From Shinisaurus crocodilurus (Eukaryota > Chordata > Lepidosauria > Squamata > Shinisauridae), in the NCBI GenBank assembly GCA_021292165.1, contig JAHFWL010001298.1:146673-210672 (forward strand): a DNA stretch of 64,000 nucleotides, given 5' to 3'. Each line of letters starts with the position of its first letter. Position 1 is the first letter of the stretch. A program made the position numbers and the translations under genes. The notes under the pieces were generated by a model. It worked only from the letters and a program-made list of their open reading frames with translations, did not search any database and was not told the origin of the DNA. Shown one piece after another: positions 10,433 through 20,752 of the stretch.

Positions 10433-10687
10433 CAGATGAAAAATCCAAATTTAGCCATATATCTCATTTTCACTGGAATATTACAGAACAGATTAATGTA
10501 AACAAAGACCAAAAAAAAAAAAAAAGCATCAGCATTTTTCACAGCCATCATCCAACGCTGAAATAGTTAGCAGATTCCTTTGATTTTTTGATTTATTTAT
10601 TTAAATGAAAACTTTCCCAAGTATTTCTATTGCAACGAGACCAATAATTTTCTCTCCATTCCAGTTTCTTCTTCATATCTTCTATCT

Positions 10688-10822
10688 CAGTGTTCTCCAA
10701 CCTTGGGTGCCCAGATGTTTTTGGCCTACAACTCCCAGCATGCCCCAGCCAGCATAGCTGGCTGGGGCATGTTGGGAGTTGTAGGCCAAAAACATCTGGG
10801 CACCCAAGATTGGAGAACACTG
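10688..10822. mobile_element. hAT palindromic MITE, near-perfect foldback
   Basis: Starts CAGTGTTCTCCAACCTTGGG and ends with its inverse, with perfect 8-bp duplications TTCTATCT at 10680-10687 and 10823-10830. The whole 135 bp folds back on itself with very few mismatches. The central 61 bp (10725-10785) is CCTACAACTCCCAGCATGCC, an inner palindrome, and its inverse. This core is shared with the Harbinger-like MITE at 34584 and the element at 53539. The arms read as chance open frames on both strands, which are not genes. Confidence 0.92.
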
Positions 10823-10911
10823 TTCTATCTGCTATGTACGTCTTATATGGGAGTTTTGAGCCCTGTTGGAAACGGAAAATAGGTGACTGGAAAAAAAGTT
10901 ATACCTTATTG

Positions 10912-11203
10912 CATGGATGCGAAATGACTTTCAGCCCGAGGGCCAAATTCCCTTTCAGAGAAGCTCTCGGGGGGGGGGGGGGCTGAAGGCAAAAGGGGTC
11001 AAGGCCAATAATACCAGCATCTGGTCAGTTAAAGCTTATTTCAACCTTTTGGAACGCGGGGGGGGGGAGTCTGCACAGAGCCCAGGAAATCACCAAATGA
11101 TTGATCAGTGGAACAAAGGGGGTGGAGCCAGGGGAACCCCAGGGGCAGATATGACCCCCGGAGGGCTGGATTTGGCTCCTGGGTGTGAGGTTCCCTACCC
11201 CTG
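10912..11203 (+). mobile_element. hAT-like element, relative of 56616-57587
   Basis: The left part (GACTTTCAGCCCGAGG, TTTCAGAGAAGCTC) matches the left end of the element at 56616. The right end GAGGTTCCCTACCCCTG resembles hAT ends. Two long G-runs (about 10968-10982 and 11058-11067) lie inside. No clear 8-bp duplication was found. Confidence 0.6.
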
Positions 11204-11429
11204 CACTACAGCACCACTAGAGTTCACTGATAGCCCGATACAGACACTGTTGCACTGCCCTCCTAATGAAGAATGCCAGCAACTGACTACTACTGGTTGC
11301 AGGATGTAATCTTGGAAACAAAAATGTTTCAGAGAGCTCTACAGGCTGCCTTTAAAATATTAACCCCTGAAGAAGGCCCAGAAACCCACTGGGCTCCTCC
11401 AAGGAATAAAACTTTATTTTTTACATCAT
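11204..11429. other. No gene seen
   Basis: Short stretch between elements; nothing recognised. Confidence 0.5.
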
Positions 11430-11712
11430 GGGACTTTGTGTCTCCTTTTCACTGTGTGATTTTGGATGTTTTCCCATTTTGTCTGACTTTTATCATCAGT
11501 TGCCACCTGGACAGCCAACCGAACACACAGCTGACTGGTCACAGGCTTCGAGATGTGCTGTATTTCTGTTTAAATTATAGCAATTATTTCTAAATTTGCA
11601 TCTATTCGCATATAAAGATTTTATGCAAATCACTATTCATCTTTTGTCCTCTTATTTGGAGAGGCATTTCCTCTTTGGCGATTTGTCAGTTGCCACCTGA
11701 ACACTTTGGTAG
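11430..11712 (+). mobile_element. Dispersed repeat with GGTGGCCA-like ends, copy 2
   Basis: Shares CTGACTGGTCACAGGCTT, CTGTATTTCTGTTTAAATTA, CAATTATTTCTAAATTTGCA and CTTTTGTCCTCTTATTTGG with the copy at 7173. The ends are eroded. Confidence 0.55.
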
Positions 11713-11739
11713 GCCAAGGGCATTTGTAAAACTACCCCG

Positions 11740-12660
11740 GCCATTTATCCTCCATGAAAAAAGTGGGCATTGATCATTTGCATACATTAATTTAAATGTA
11801 TGCAGATTCTAAATTGCTTACTTGTTAATCTTGGAGAAAAGAAGAACAATTAATTAGCCAAGTCGGAAAAGCAAAACAAAATCAAATCACTGGTCCAGCA
11901 TTAACGCTATTTGAAATATTCAATGCAAAATAAAAATAGAGAACAGAAGCAGCCAATTTTTATTTCTTTATCTGCTCTGGAATAATTTTACCAGATGGAT
12001 ACTTCTAGACAAAAGCTTTCCATTTCTGTTTTGGAAGGAATAACCATTAAACCCAAACCAGGGCAATAATAGATGCTAAGAGATATAATGTCCCATTCAA
12101 AAAATAATTCCAGTGCTACTATTTTTTAAATGAGAAAACACACTCTATTGGTTTTCATTAAGAAAAAGCCCTTAGGGACATCAATGTGTTTTGACTAATT
12201 TTGCATTTATCAAACTTATGGTTCATTTATTCTTTAATGGTAAGTAGGAGTTTACTCCAAGCTTGTAATTTCTGGTCACTAGCATAAAAATAATATGATA
12301 TATCACCTTGCTTGTGAGAATCACATTTTTCTTTTTCATCCGCAGAAATATTGAAAGTGATTATGCTTGACTTGAGCGAATCAAAATGACATATTAGTTG
12401 TTTTACTCCTCAGTTTTAAACGCATTTACGGTACTTGGTAGTAAATCCCTTTCATGTCAGCGGAATCTACTTTCAAGAGTGCTAGGACTGCTTTCCCAAC
12501 CTTCCATCTATTCTAGAAATCAGCATGTTATTTAAATAAATACATTATATCCACCCAAGTGACTTACCAAGCTAGTGACTTATTGGGCGGGTGAGCCTAT
12601 CACAGCCCAGTATGCATTCACTATGCCCTTTGCAGCAGATGCCATTTTTATCACCCTTTA
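11740..12660. other. AT-rich unique block, no gene seen
   Basis: About 900 bp without recognised interspersed repeats or microsatellites, rich in TAAT/ATTA cores. It could be a conserved non-coding element, but conservation cannot be judged from one sequence. Confidence 0.45.
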
Positions 12661-12678
12661 AAAAAAATAATCTTCTAA

Positions 12679-12784
12679 GGGCAGAATCCTATGCATGTTT
12701 AGACAGAAAAAAAAGTCCTACAATTTCCAGCATTCTGGGAGTTGTAGAACTTTTTTCTCTCTAAACATGCATAGGATTGCACCC
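12679..12784. mobile_element. Harbinger-like MITE, TAA duplications
   Basis: Starts GGGCAGAATCCTATGCATGT and ends ATGCATAGGATTGCACCC, flanked by TAA at 12676-12678 and 12785-12787. The 3-bp TWA-type duplication and G-start suggest PIF/Harbinger. The core is shortened relative to the copy at 34584. Confidence 0.8.
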
Positions 12785-12819
12785 TAAGTAGTGCTAAAAC
12801 ACTTTTCGAAATATATCGA

Positions 12820-12865
12820 TAGAGATAGATGATAGATAGATAGATAGATGATAGATAGATAGATA
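12820..12865. repeat. (GATA)n microsatellite
   Basis: Imperfect GATA/GATAGAT units over about 45 bp. Confidence 0.9.
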
Positions 12866-12913
12866 AAACAAAGTAGCAAAATACCACTTACAAGGAAGAA
12901 TGTTGTAGTGCTA

Positions 12914-12915
12914 TA

Positions 12916-12949
<34 letters not shown>

Positions 12950-12992
12950 TTCCAGTTACTGCCATTTTAGCAAGATGATAAATGGCAGGTTT

Positions 12993-13031
<39 letters not shown>
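12914..13031. repeat. Inverted (CA)n / (GT)n pair around a small palindrome
   Basis: A (CA)n tract (12914-12948) faces a (GT)n tract (12995-13031). Between them TGCCATTT is matched by AAATGGCA. All parts pair, giving a potential hairpin of more than 40 bp stem. This may be one ancient palindrome whose arms slipped into microsatellites. Confidence 0.85.
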
Positions 13032-13035
<4 letters not shown>

Positions 13036-13937
13036 AATTATCATTATATAGGTGTATCATCACACTATACCCCTAGAATACTCTAGTTTTAAAGTAGCAT
13101 TATAGCATTGTAGGGAAATAGTACTATACCACGATAATGCTAATTATATGTTTCAGGGGGGCCCTGGGCAAAACGCCCTCTCTTTGGCCCCCTCCTCCAT
13201 TGGGAGGGACATGGCGCACTTACCTGGCAGAGGTTGTGGGCAGCCGCCAGCTGCAGCTTCCGTTGCCTCGAAAATTAGGAATGCTGATGACGTTTACTGT
13301 ACCAGCCCTAAGACCCAATTTGTGTATAAACTGTGTATTTCATGCTACATAGTGCTACTGAATGTCTCCCCTCTGGGCAATACTGAGCCTTCAGCATTTG
13401 CAAAGGTTCCCCTCTCTTCTTTTCCAAGGAGAAATTAATCTGACATTGGCTCCTGGTAAAGTTTTAAATGCAAACACACTGAGACAGAGTTCATCCTTAC
13501 GGCTCCAAGCTACATCCATTTACCTGTTGGTGTCTTTCACCGCCTTCACTGTAAATGCACATTGTGCACTTCAGAGAGTTTGCATCATCAAACTCTTTTT
13601 TTTGCCTCCTGCTTGAAGAGCTTGGACAAAATGACTTTGAACATTTTTGCCAAGAGCATTAAAAAGACAAAACAAAACAGGGACTCAGACTCCATAATCT
13701 TAGGCAGGGGACAGAGAGAGATTGAAAGTGGTTTGAGAGAGACACGAGCTCCAGTATTTACTTACACACATTGATTGTGTTCCCCACTGTTGTTTCTGGT
13801 CTGATAGATTTTGGAAACAACGTAAACGGCATAAACGCCTGTTTAACTAGAGGCAGTGATCCCTCTTTCAAACTACTTCCAGCTCTTAGACCTTTTTTCT
13901 TTCTATCTCCACAGTGGCATAATTTATATTTGGCATT
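13032..13937. other. No gene seen
   Basis: No recognised repeat or coding signal. 13155-13260 is locally GC-rich. Chance frames are present but lack family similarity. Confidence 0.5.
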
Positions 13938-14310
13938 ACGGCGGCCAGTTATGAATTGGGGGGGGAAGAAAGGAAATGCATCTCCAAAAAAGTGGACAGA
14001 AGAGGGCACTAATCTGCATGAAAAATTGCATATGCTAATTTATTTAAATAGTAATACAGTTCACCTTACCATAGTCTGGAAGACTCTGTGACCAGGTGAC
14101 CTGTGTGCTTTGCTCAGCCTGCAGCCCACGTGCTTGTGATGGACAACTTCAAGGCCCAGCGCTACCTTCTGATGGTTCTTTATCTTTAAACCGGATTTGG
14201 ACTGGACAGGCTTTCAAAGAGAGGGCACCTTCAAAATAGAGGACAGTCCTCGGGCAGCTCTTCAATATAAAGGGCTGAGCTTTGTGAAAGAGGACACATG
14301 GCCACCCTAT
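13938..14310 (-). mobile_element. Dispersed repeat with GGTGGCCA-like ends, copy 3
   Basis: The inverted copy runs from GGCGGCCAGTTATG on the left to ACACATGGCCACCCTA on the right. It contains the inverse of the 7173 blocks (ACCAGGTGACCTGTGTG, GGTTCTTTATCTTTAAACC). This is the most complete copy in the window and shows both ends. Confidence 0.65.
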
Positions 14311-14329
14311 TATCCAATCCTCATACAGG

Positions 14330-14484
14330 CCTTATGCTGGCTCAGCTTGTCTGAGCGTGGAAAGCTAAGCAGGGTCAGGCCTGGTTATGACTTGGATGGG
14401 AGACCCCTCCTCTAGTTTCCTGCATTGAGCAGGGACTCAATGGCCTTGTAGGTCCCTTCCAACTCTATGATCTATGAATCTATA
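14330..14484 (+). mobile_element. 5S-rRNA-derived SINE with CR1-like tail
   Basis: GGAAAGCTAAGCAGGGTCAG, GCCTGGTTATGACTTGGATG and GGGAGACC match the internal promoter half of vertebrate 5S rRNA (normally GGAAGCTAAGCAGGGTCGGG, CCTGGTTAGTACTTGGATGG). It then passes into CATTGAGCAGGGACTCAATG, GCCTTGTAGGTCCCTTCCAA and CTCTATGATCTATGAATCTA, which resembles a CR1 3' end and its ATTCTATGA-type tail. A 5S head with a LINE-matching tail is the architecture of SINE3-type elements. The second copy (55741-56555) is split by a hAT. The 5S 5' half is eroded or absent. Confidence 0.85.
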
Positions 14485-14583
14485 AACATTCCCCCCATTA
14501 GTATATGCCATTTTAGCATATGCAAGTGGCCTGATTTTTCAAACAGTCAGAAGCTTTTAGCAGCTTTAGCCGCCGCAATTCGT

Positions 14584-15105
14584 TAGGGATGTTACCCCGA
14601 ATATCAGGGGGCTTGAACGGGCCGATATTGGCCCACTCATAGCCCCCCCGATATTCGGGGTGACTCGCGGGCCTTCCTGGATGCCCACTCATTTCGGCGC
14701 CCGGTCCATCGAGCCGTGCCGGCCGCGTGGGCTCCGGTCGCGTCATTTCCGGAAGTGACGCGACGGGCCCTGCGCCGACACGGCAGAACCCTGTTGCTGC
14801 GGTTTTGGCATAGAAACCAGGGCAACAGGGCTTAAAACGGTTTGTTTTAAGCGCCTGTTGCCCTGGTTTCTACGCCAAAACCGCAGCAACAGGGTTCTGC
14901 TGCGTCGGCGCAGGGCCCGTCCATCACTTCCGACCAGCTGGAAGTGATGCGACGGGAGCCCGCGCGAGCGGCGCAGCTGCCCAAGCGGCGCAGAGAGCAG
15001 CCGGAGAGGCCCTCTGCGCCGCGGAGAAATTGAGGATTGGGGGGCCACGGCGTGGAGAATCAAGAGAATTCGGGGGGGGGCAATCAAGTACGAAATGCAC
15101 CACTA
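14584..15105. mobile_element. GC-rich foldback hAT-type element
   Basis: Begins TAGGGATGT and ends GCACCACTA (weak inverted ends), flanked by a perfect 8-bp duplication CAATTCGT at 14576-14583 and 15106-15113. Its centre (about 14762-14921) is a long near-perfect hairpin: GCAGAACCCTGTTGCTGCGG at left is matched by its inverse at right around CTTAAAAC/GTTTTAAG. Repeated CGGAAGTGA-type motifs flank the hairpin. CpG-rich; the open frames in it are not gene-like. Confidence 0.85.
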
Positions 15106-15164
15106 CAATTCGTCAAACTGTGTTAACTCAGAACGAAATCCTACTGTGTTCAATGGGGCATACT

Positions 15165-15546
15165 CAGGGCCAACATCAGGAGTAGGCACGGCGGGCATCT
15201 GCTGAGGGCCCACCCCCCACTGGCCCACTGACAAGAGCCCCCTGGACCTGCTTGTTGCTCTGGCCCAGACGATGGATGGTGCCTCTTGCTCTGGCCCAGA
15301 CAATGGTGGTGCTGAGAAGCAGGAACAGTAGATGTCACAGTCTGCTTGCTCACTGGCTCCCTGCCTGACAAGCAAGCAAATGGGAGCAATGATAAGAAAG
15401 AGGAGGAGGAGGAGGAGGAGGAGGAGGAGGAGGAGGAGGAGGAGGAGGAGGAGCAGCTGGTGACAATGGCGCTGAGAAGGTAGACTCACTGAGGGAAGCA
15501 CCCATTGAGGGTGTCGTGCCCAACAGCCCTCAAAAAACTGGCACTG
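15165..15546 (-). mobile_element. hAT-like family X, uninterrupted copy
   Basis: Reverse complement of the family present at 51269-52604. It starts CAGGGCCAACATCAGG and ends CTGGCACTG. It contains a (GGA)n tract (15401-15452) exactly where the other copy carries a 963-bp insertion. No clean flanking duplication. The poly-leucine frame across the (GGA)n tract is spurious. Confidence 0.7.
15401..15452. repeat. (GGA)n microsatellite
   Basis: About 17 GGA units within the family X element. Confidence 0.95.
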
Positions 15547-15565
15547 AGGAGGAGAGGTCAGCACA

Positions 15566-15676
15566 GATGTTAACCATGGTTAAGATAAGCAAACTCTTTG
15601 CTTACCAAGGACTCTTACCCACATTCAAACCCTAGTTAAGCAGTGAAGCTAGGTAGCTCTGAATGTGGTTAACATC
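15566..15676. mobile_element. Small MITE-like inverted repeat
   Basis: GATGTTAACCA on the left is matched by TGGTTAACATC on the right, with TACCCACATTCA / TGAATGTGGTTA inner matches. No target duplication identified. Confidence 0.55.
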
Positions 15677-17028
15677 AGAGCAGACGTATTCTATATCAGC
15701 TGTTAAGACAGAAGGGAGGGATTTACTCTGGGGATATGCTCCAGGGAGGGAGTGTGGGATCGCATGGCTTATCCCCCAAGTATGTAGACTATGGTTAGGG
15801 GGTCCCTAATGTCGTATCTGCACTGGCTGCTAAGAGTAGCTGAGTAAACATCCTACTTCCGTTTTTTAAAAACAAAAACAAAAACAAAACAACCCAATGC
15901 TTTGTGTTGAATTATGCCAGTTTTTAACAGAGAAAGAGTTAAAAGGATACTGGTTGTCCATTAAGTTTATTCCCAAGCTAGGAAGTGTCAATAGAAAAAC
16001 AGTAAAACACAAGCACACCACTATAAAGGAAAGGAAAGGAAAGTGTTGGCAAAACGAAGAATAAGGTGGCCCAGCGACACTCACCCAAAGCATTAATTGC
16101 CTTCAATCACAACAGGAGGACAAAAGTCTACTACACTAGTGTATCTGGGTATATATATATATATATATATATATCTCCACACATTCCCTGTAGGGCTGTT
16201 TGCACTTTCTACCAGACAAGTGTCAGCTAAATAAGGGAAAGTGAACACCCAGGGTCTACAATGAAATGAAATGCTACTGAGAAAGGAGATATCAGAAGCA
16301 GCTAGGAAAGGCTACATAGGGAGTTAAGTGGGTTTCTGAGAGGCTGAGAAGAAACACAGGCGGCAGAGAAAGGGACACTTCAAAAGAACACAACTGTCAT
16401 TTGAAAATCAATGTGTGTGTCAACACAGAGTGCTCGCCTGTCTGCCAATAATACAGCAGTCTTTGACGGAGCCAGGAAAAACACGTACAGGTACAGGTAG
16501 CTCTATCAGTACTGCTTTCTCCATCTGTACTCACTTCCAGCTAGAGCTCTCCAAGAATGTTACAATCCCTAGCTGAGCCCTCAAGGAAGCATACGGTTGC
16601 CATAACTTTTGTATTTATGAAAAGGAGTACTGTCTGGTGAATGATGAACCAATTTAATGTCCCTCCCCACCTCCACTGCCTTTCATGAAGAGGAGTCCTA
16701 TTCTTCTGTATGAATTTCCTACCCACCCCCTCAAAAATGGTCACCAGGAAAGTCAAGGTTTTCCCCAAAACTATGCCTCCCCCACCACTTCTTTAACTTC
16801 AGATCTTCTGGTCCCATTATAGTTCCCTGATCTCAACATCCACAATCATGAGAGAGAATTTGGGTGTACTCCACATTCCCTTGGCAGCCTTCAGAGGGTC
16901 ATGCGCTTTAGCAACTGCCTGAAAACCAGCGGAGGCCCACTAGGGTGGGGCCCGAATCTCTGGGAGGCCATCTGCCCCACCACCCTGCTGTCCGTGGGCA
17001 CCTGCTGAAATAAAGGAACAGGGGCCCT
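15677..17028. other. No gene seen; (AT)n at 16149-16174
   Basis: Mixed-composition sequence without recognised coding regions. A TA dinucleotide tract lies at about 16149-16174, and short GGAAA repeats at 16028-16042. Confidence 0.5.
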
Positions 17029-17330
17029 GATGATCTCTGTTGCATCAGATCCCCCTGGATGAGCTGGCTTTTTGCCCACATGTGCTTCACCTCCTGCTGC
17101 CCCCCCCGCCCCGAATCTTTCTGCCTGAGGTTTTTTTCTGAAATCAAATGCCCTCCTCTCCCCTGATCATACATCACTTTTTACAAACTGGGGTGTCCTT
17201 AGGATACAAGGTCCTTTACAGACACACACAGACTTTAGAGCATATGTAAATTAGCATATGCAAATTTGTGCATTTTTCTTTTGTCCCATGGGCCTGGGTC
17301 CCAATCTTTTTGGTACCTAGCACCACCCCT
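17029..17330. repeat. Dispersed repeat, pair member 2 (unidentified family)
   Basis: Second copy of the 781-1088 repeat in the same orientation, with GATGATCTCTGTTGCATCAG, TTTTTTTCTGAAATCAAATG and TTTTTGGTACCTAGCACC. It has TAGCATATGCAAATTTG instead of the (GA)n block. Confidence 0.65.
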
Positions 17331-17937
17331 GCTGAAAACAGCTTCCACGAGGATGGCAGACTCTTCTGTGGCTCCTCCTCCGAGATGGATGGCCGTGGTA
17401 CCTTTCCCAGGGACCTGGATATTATGCATGTCTGTGTATGCTTGCAAACAGGGGGCTAAACCCAACATTATGCAAGTGGAGTTTCCCTCCGTCTCCTGCT
17501 CCTTGCAGTCACCCTCCCCTGCACGCCCCCCCCAATCTACTTTGGAGGGTCCCCAACCCTCTGGGGCAGATGTGGGGTGGGGGGCGCAGGAGGGGGGAGG
17601 GGAAATTTAAGGCACCAGCAGTATCCATCCCACTGGTGGAAGGACACCACTGGATACAACTCCAGGCTGCCCATACAGGACTGTATGTATTTTATTTCTT
17701 TTCTGCACCTTCCATTCTTTGAACTCAAGGCGGCAAACACAGAGATCCAAGCAGTCTGCCATCCAGGCATTGACCTGACTCAATGTGAACATGTTTTGAG
17801 TTACCTTATGTTACGATGGATGATTTTTTATGATACAATAATTCCTCTTTTAAAAGTGACAGGCATCTGTACAGGCCTGAAGCATTTGCTAAGTTTTATG
17901 GGGCAGTGGACAAAGATGAACTGGAGTAACTTGGACA
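17331..17937. other. No gene seen
   Basis: A GC-rich stretch with C- and G-runs (17510-17600), otherwise unremarkable. Confidence 0.5.
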
Positions 17938-18372
17938 GGTTCGTGCAACCACATCTGTACTGGATCCTTGCCACTCTTGATTCATAAAAACCAGCAAGGA
18001 GGAAACAGCCGACTGGGCCAGGGAGGTGATCAAAGCCTCCTTGCGAGAGGGAGTGGTCCCATGCGGCTTGAAAGAAGCGGTGGTGAGGCCACTCCTGAAG
18101 AAACCCTCCCTGGACCCGGAAGATTTTAATAACTTTAGGCTGGTAGCAAATGTTCCTTTCTTGGGCAAGGTCCTTGAGCGGGTGGTGGCCAACCAGCTCC
18201 AGGCCCTCTTGGATGAGACTGATTATCTGGATCCATTTCAGTCGGGGTTCAGGCCTGGCTTTGGCACAAAAACAGCTTTGGTCGCCCTGTATGATGACCT
18301 ATGTCGGGAGATTGACAAGGGGAGTGTAACCCTGTTGATACTCCTGGATCTCTCGGCGGCTTTCGATACCAA
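17938..18372 (+). pseudogene. L2-type LINE reverse transcriptase fragment
   Basis: From about 18026 one frame encodes EVIKASLREGVVPCGLKEA-type sequence, then VVRPLLKKPSLDPEDFNNFR, LVANVPFLGKVLERVVANQL, the FQSGFRPGFGTKTAL block and LLILLDLSAAFDT. The last holds the first catalytic aspartate of the reverse transcriptase (LDLSAAFD). This is fingers-to-palm sequence of an L2-group ORF2. An in-frame stop lies upstream, near 17985, and the match ends abruptly after FDT at about 18370, before the YxDD box. It is an internal fragment truncated on both sides. Confidence 0.88.
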
Positions 18373-18664
18373 CTGATGTCTGTATCTGTTGTCATGCAAT
18401 AAAAATATTCTTTGTATTTCTAAGTGTGTTAATGTGTTTTAGTATAGGAATACCGGTAAGTAAGTATACCTACACTCTAGGCAACACATGTTATAACTCT
18501 AGCAAAAGATCTTGTGCCTCTCAGGGGAATGTAACAGTGGGATTGGAACACACAAGTGCTCACAGGTACCAATCCAGACATAACCCAATTGTAACACTTA
18601 TTACTACTTGATCAGCTGTTTGGCCTAGTTGTATGAATTTTTCAAAACTCTAAATATTGTCTGA

Positions 18665-18699
<35 letters not shown>

Positions 18700-20406
18700 G
18701 ACGAGTGAAAAAGTAAACAAATAAAAGTATGGCTACTCATCAGAAGTAATGAGTTGTCGGATTTATAAAATGGACACTGCTACATAAAAATTACAGATAT
18801 ACCCATTCTTAAGTATTTTTTAAGGAAGAGATACCATTTTATTCACTTGGGATTGTATACAACTCTGTCCTTCCATTCATGGAAGGGTGTTTGATCCAGG
18901 GAAGGCTTCCATGGACAGAAGCAGGGGCGGAGGGAGGCCATTTTTATAGATTTCTTGTCCTCCCTATGCACCTCCACCAAATGTGGACCATCCAGTAAAG
19001 CATGAGAGGGGGCTGCAGGAGAAAGGGGAAGTCTGAGGAAATTGCCTCCTTCCCCCTTTTATTCATGGAAGCCTCCACTGAATCGAGAGCTTTCTGTGAA
19101 TGGAAAGAAAGACACAGATACAGCTGCAAGTGAATGGAGCCTTGTCTTTTTTTTGAAAGAGTGCAAGAAGTCCATCCTTGAAACAAAGCAATTGATCATT
19201 TTATTACTCTGTGACAATGGAAACAGCATGATGATAGAGGGATCCCCCCACCCCTCTCATAATCAGCATTTAGAGAAACAAAACATAGTCTCCATGTCCC
19301 TGAAACACGTGTCAGTCACGAAGTCTCGTCTGGCTCTGGCTTCAGTCCTCTTGGATTCAGAGGGAAGCCTGCTTCATCTCAGGAAGCACCAGAACTGGAG
19401 CAAAGCAGCCCGATTTTGCTCAGGCTTCAGGCTTCATCGAAATCTGATGCACATCCCTACGATGGTGACTAAGAAAATGGGTTGTAGTTAACTCTCATAT
19501 CATGCAGAATAGAGCATATATAAATCACTGAAATCTCTTTCTGTATTAGAAAAATAAAAATACTTTAAAATTTCCAATGCGTGCCTATTATTATTTCCTC
19601 AGAAACCTGTGGTGGCGGTGTTTTTGAATTAATGTGGCTTCTGCCTTTTCTTATGGTACACTCAGACAACAAAAAGAACTATCTTCATAGGGGAAAAGAT
19701 TAGTTATGCTCTATGGTTCCTGGTGTAGTTACCAAACCACCCCTCAGGCATTTGCTTGTAGTATTTACATTTTTTTTTTTTTTTACTAAATTATCAAGTG
19801 AAAATCCAATTGTTCCTAATGACATTCACTCTGTGTGTCTCCCATTCTCATATATGAGAAAGGGTTTATTATCCATTTGGAGTAATTAAAGTGCTGACGT
19901 TATATGGATCCATAAAAACAACTTCATTAAAGCTAGCAGAGCGGCTTTTATCAAAACTACAGCTGGAAAATATTTAGTTAAAAAATAAAAGCCGAATTCA
20001 GATGAGGAGCTAAAGGTAGTTTAAAATAACAACATGAGGATCTGAAGTGTTCTTGAGCTACACAACGTACGGAGTAAATGCTGTTACACACATTCTTTTT
20101 TCCATCAAATACGATACCTGAAAAGCTGTAGAATGAAATTAAGATTACAGTATGAGAGTGACCCAGTCTTGTCCAAGAGATAGAACTTACTTTGGTTCAC
20201 GTGTCATGTTTGCATGCAGGTTCATTTTGTGACCTCTGTTTTCCTCTCATGGTTACCTATGAGCCCCTTTTTAGATCTTCAAATTCCATGTAGAATCATC
20301 ATCTGGAGGAGGAGGGCAATTGTGCCAATTGTCTTTGCCCTGATCACCATATGTTGGTTGACTCTGTATCCGTCCTGAAAAAAAGGGATGATCCAAAAAG
20401 TGATGG
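18373..20406. other. No gene seen; (GT)n, possible hAT remnant, AT-rich unique block
   Basis: Contains (GT)n at 18668-18696. At about 19238-19460 a segment beginning GAGGGATCCCCCCACC and ending TGCACATCCCTAC may be a decayed hAT with weak ends. From 19500 to 20400 the sequence is AT-rich and repeat-poor. Confidence 0.45.
18668..18696. repeat. (GT)n microsatellite
   Basis: Fourteen GT units. Confidence 0.95.
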
Positions 20407-20752
20407 AGAACTTTTCTACATGAGACTATTAATTGCTGTATCTACTTTCAGGTTCATTGCAGAATAAGATCCAAACTCTACACAAAGAGCTTTTCCTTTT
20501 CTGCTTTTCCCCTTCATCACCTCTAGGTGGCACTGTGCTGTAGTGGAATATTGCAATTACAGAAGTAGGAAAATACATTTTCTTTCACTTTCAGAGATAA
20601 TACCCTATTTTCCCCGCTCTAAAAAAAACCCTGTGAAAGTGCTCTGAAAAAACAGAAGTAAAACTGGAGGACCACGTTGTCATCTAAAGAACCCATAAAC
20701 AACTGTGAGTAAGGAATCATAAACACACAATAAATGTTTCATGTAGGAAAGC
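20407..20752. mobile_element. MITE with CTACATGA termini, copy 2
   Basis: Starts GAGAACTTTTCTACATGAGA and ends TTTCATGTAGGAAAGCTC, about 20 bp inverted ends. Internal blocks match 4477-4820 throughout. No transposase remains. Superfamily unknown because I cannot define the target duplication. Confidence 0.75.

Noticed and set aside
14340..14410. Possible 5S rRNA gene
   Set aside because: Only the internal promoter half is present and it runs into a CR1-like tail; the same structure recurs at 55741.
14513..15564. Frames including a poly-leucine 'signal peptide'-like stretch
   Set aside because: The poly-leucine is the (GGA)n tract read from the minus strand; the others are CpG-rich foldback sequence.
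19238..19460. hAT element with GAGGGATCC/ACATCCCTAC ends
   Set aside because: The ends and the 6-of-8 flanks are too weak to call firmly; mentioned only in the surrounding stretch.
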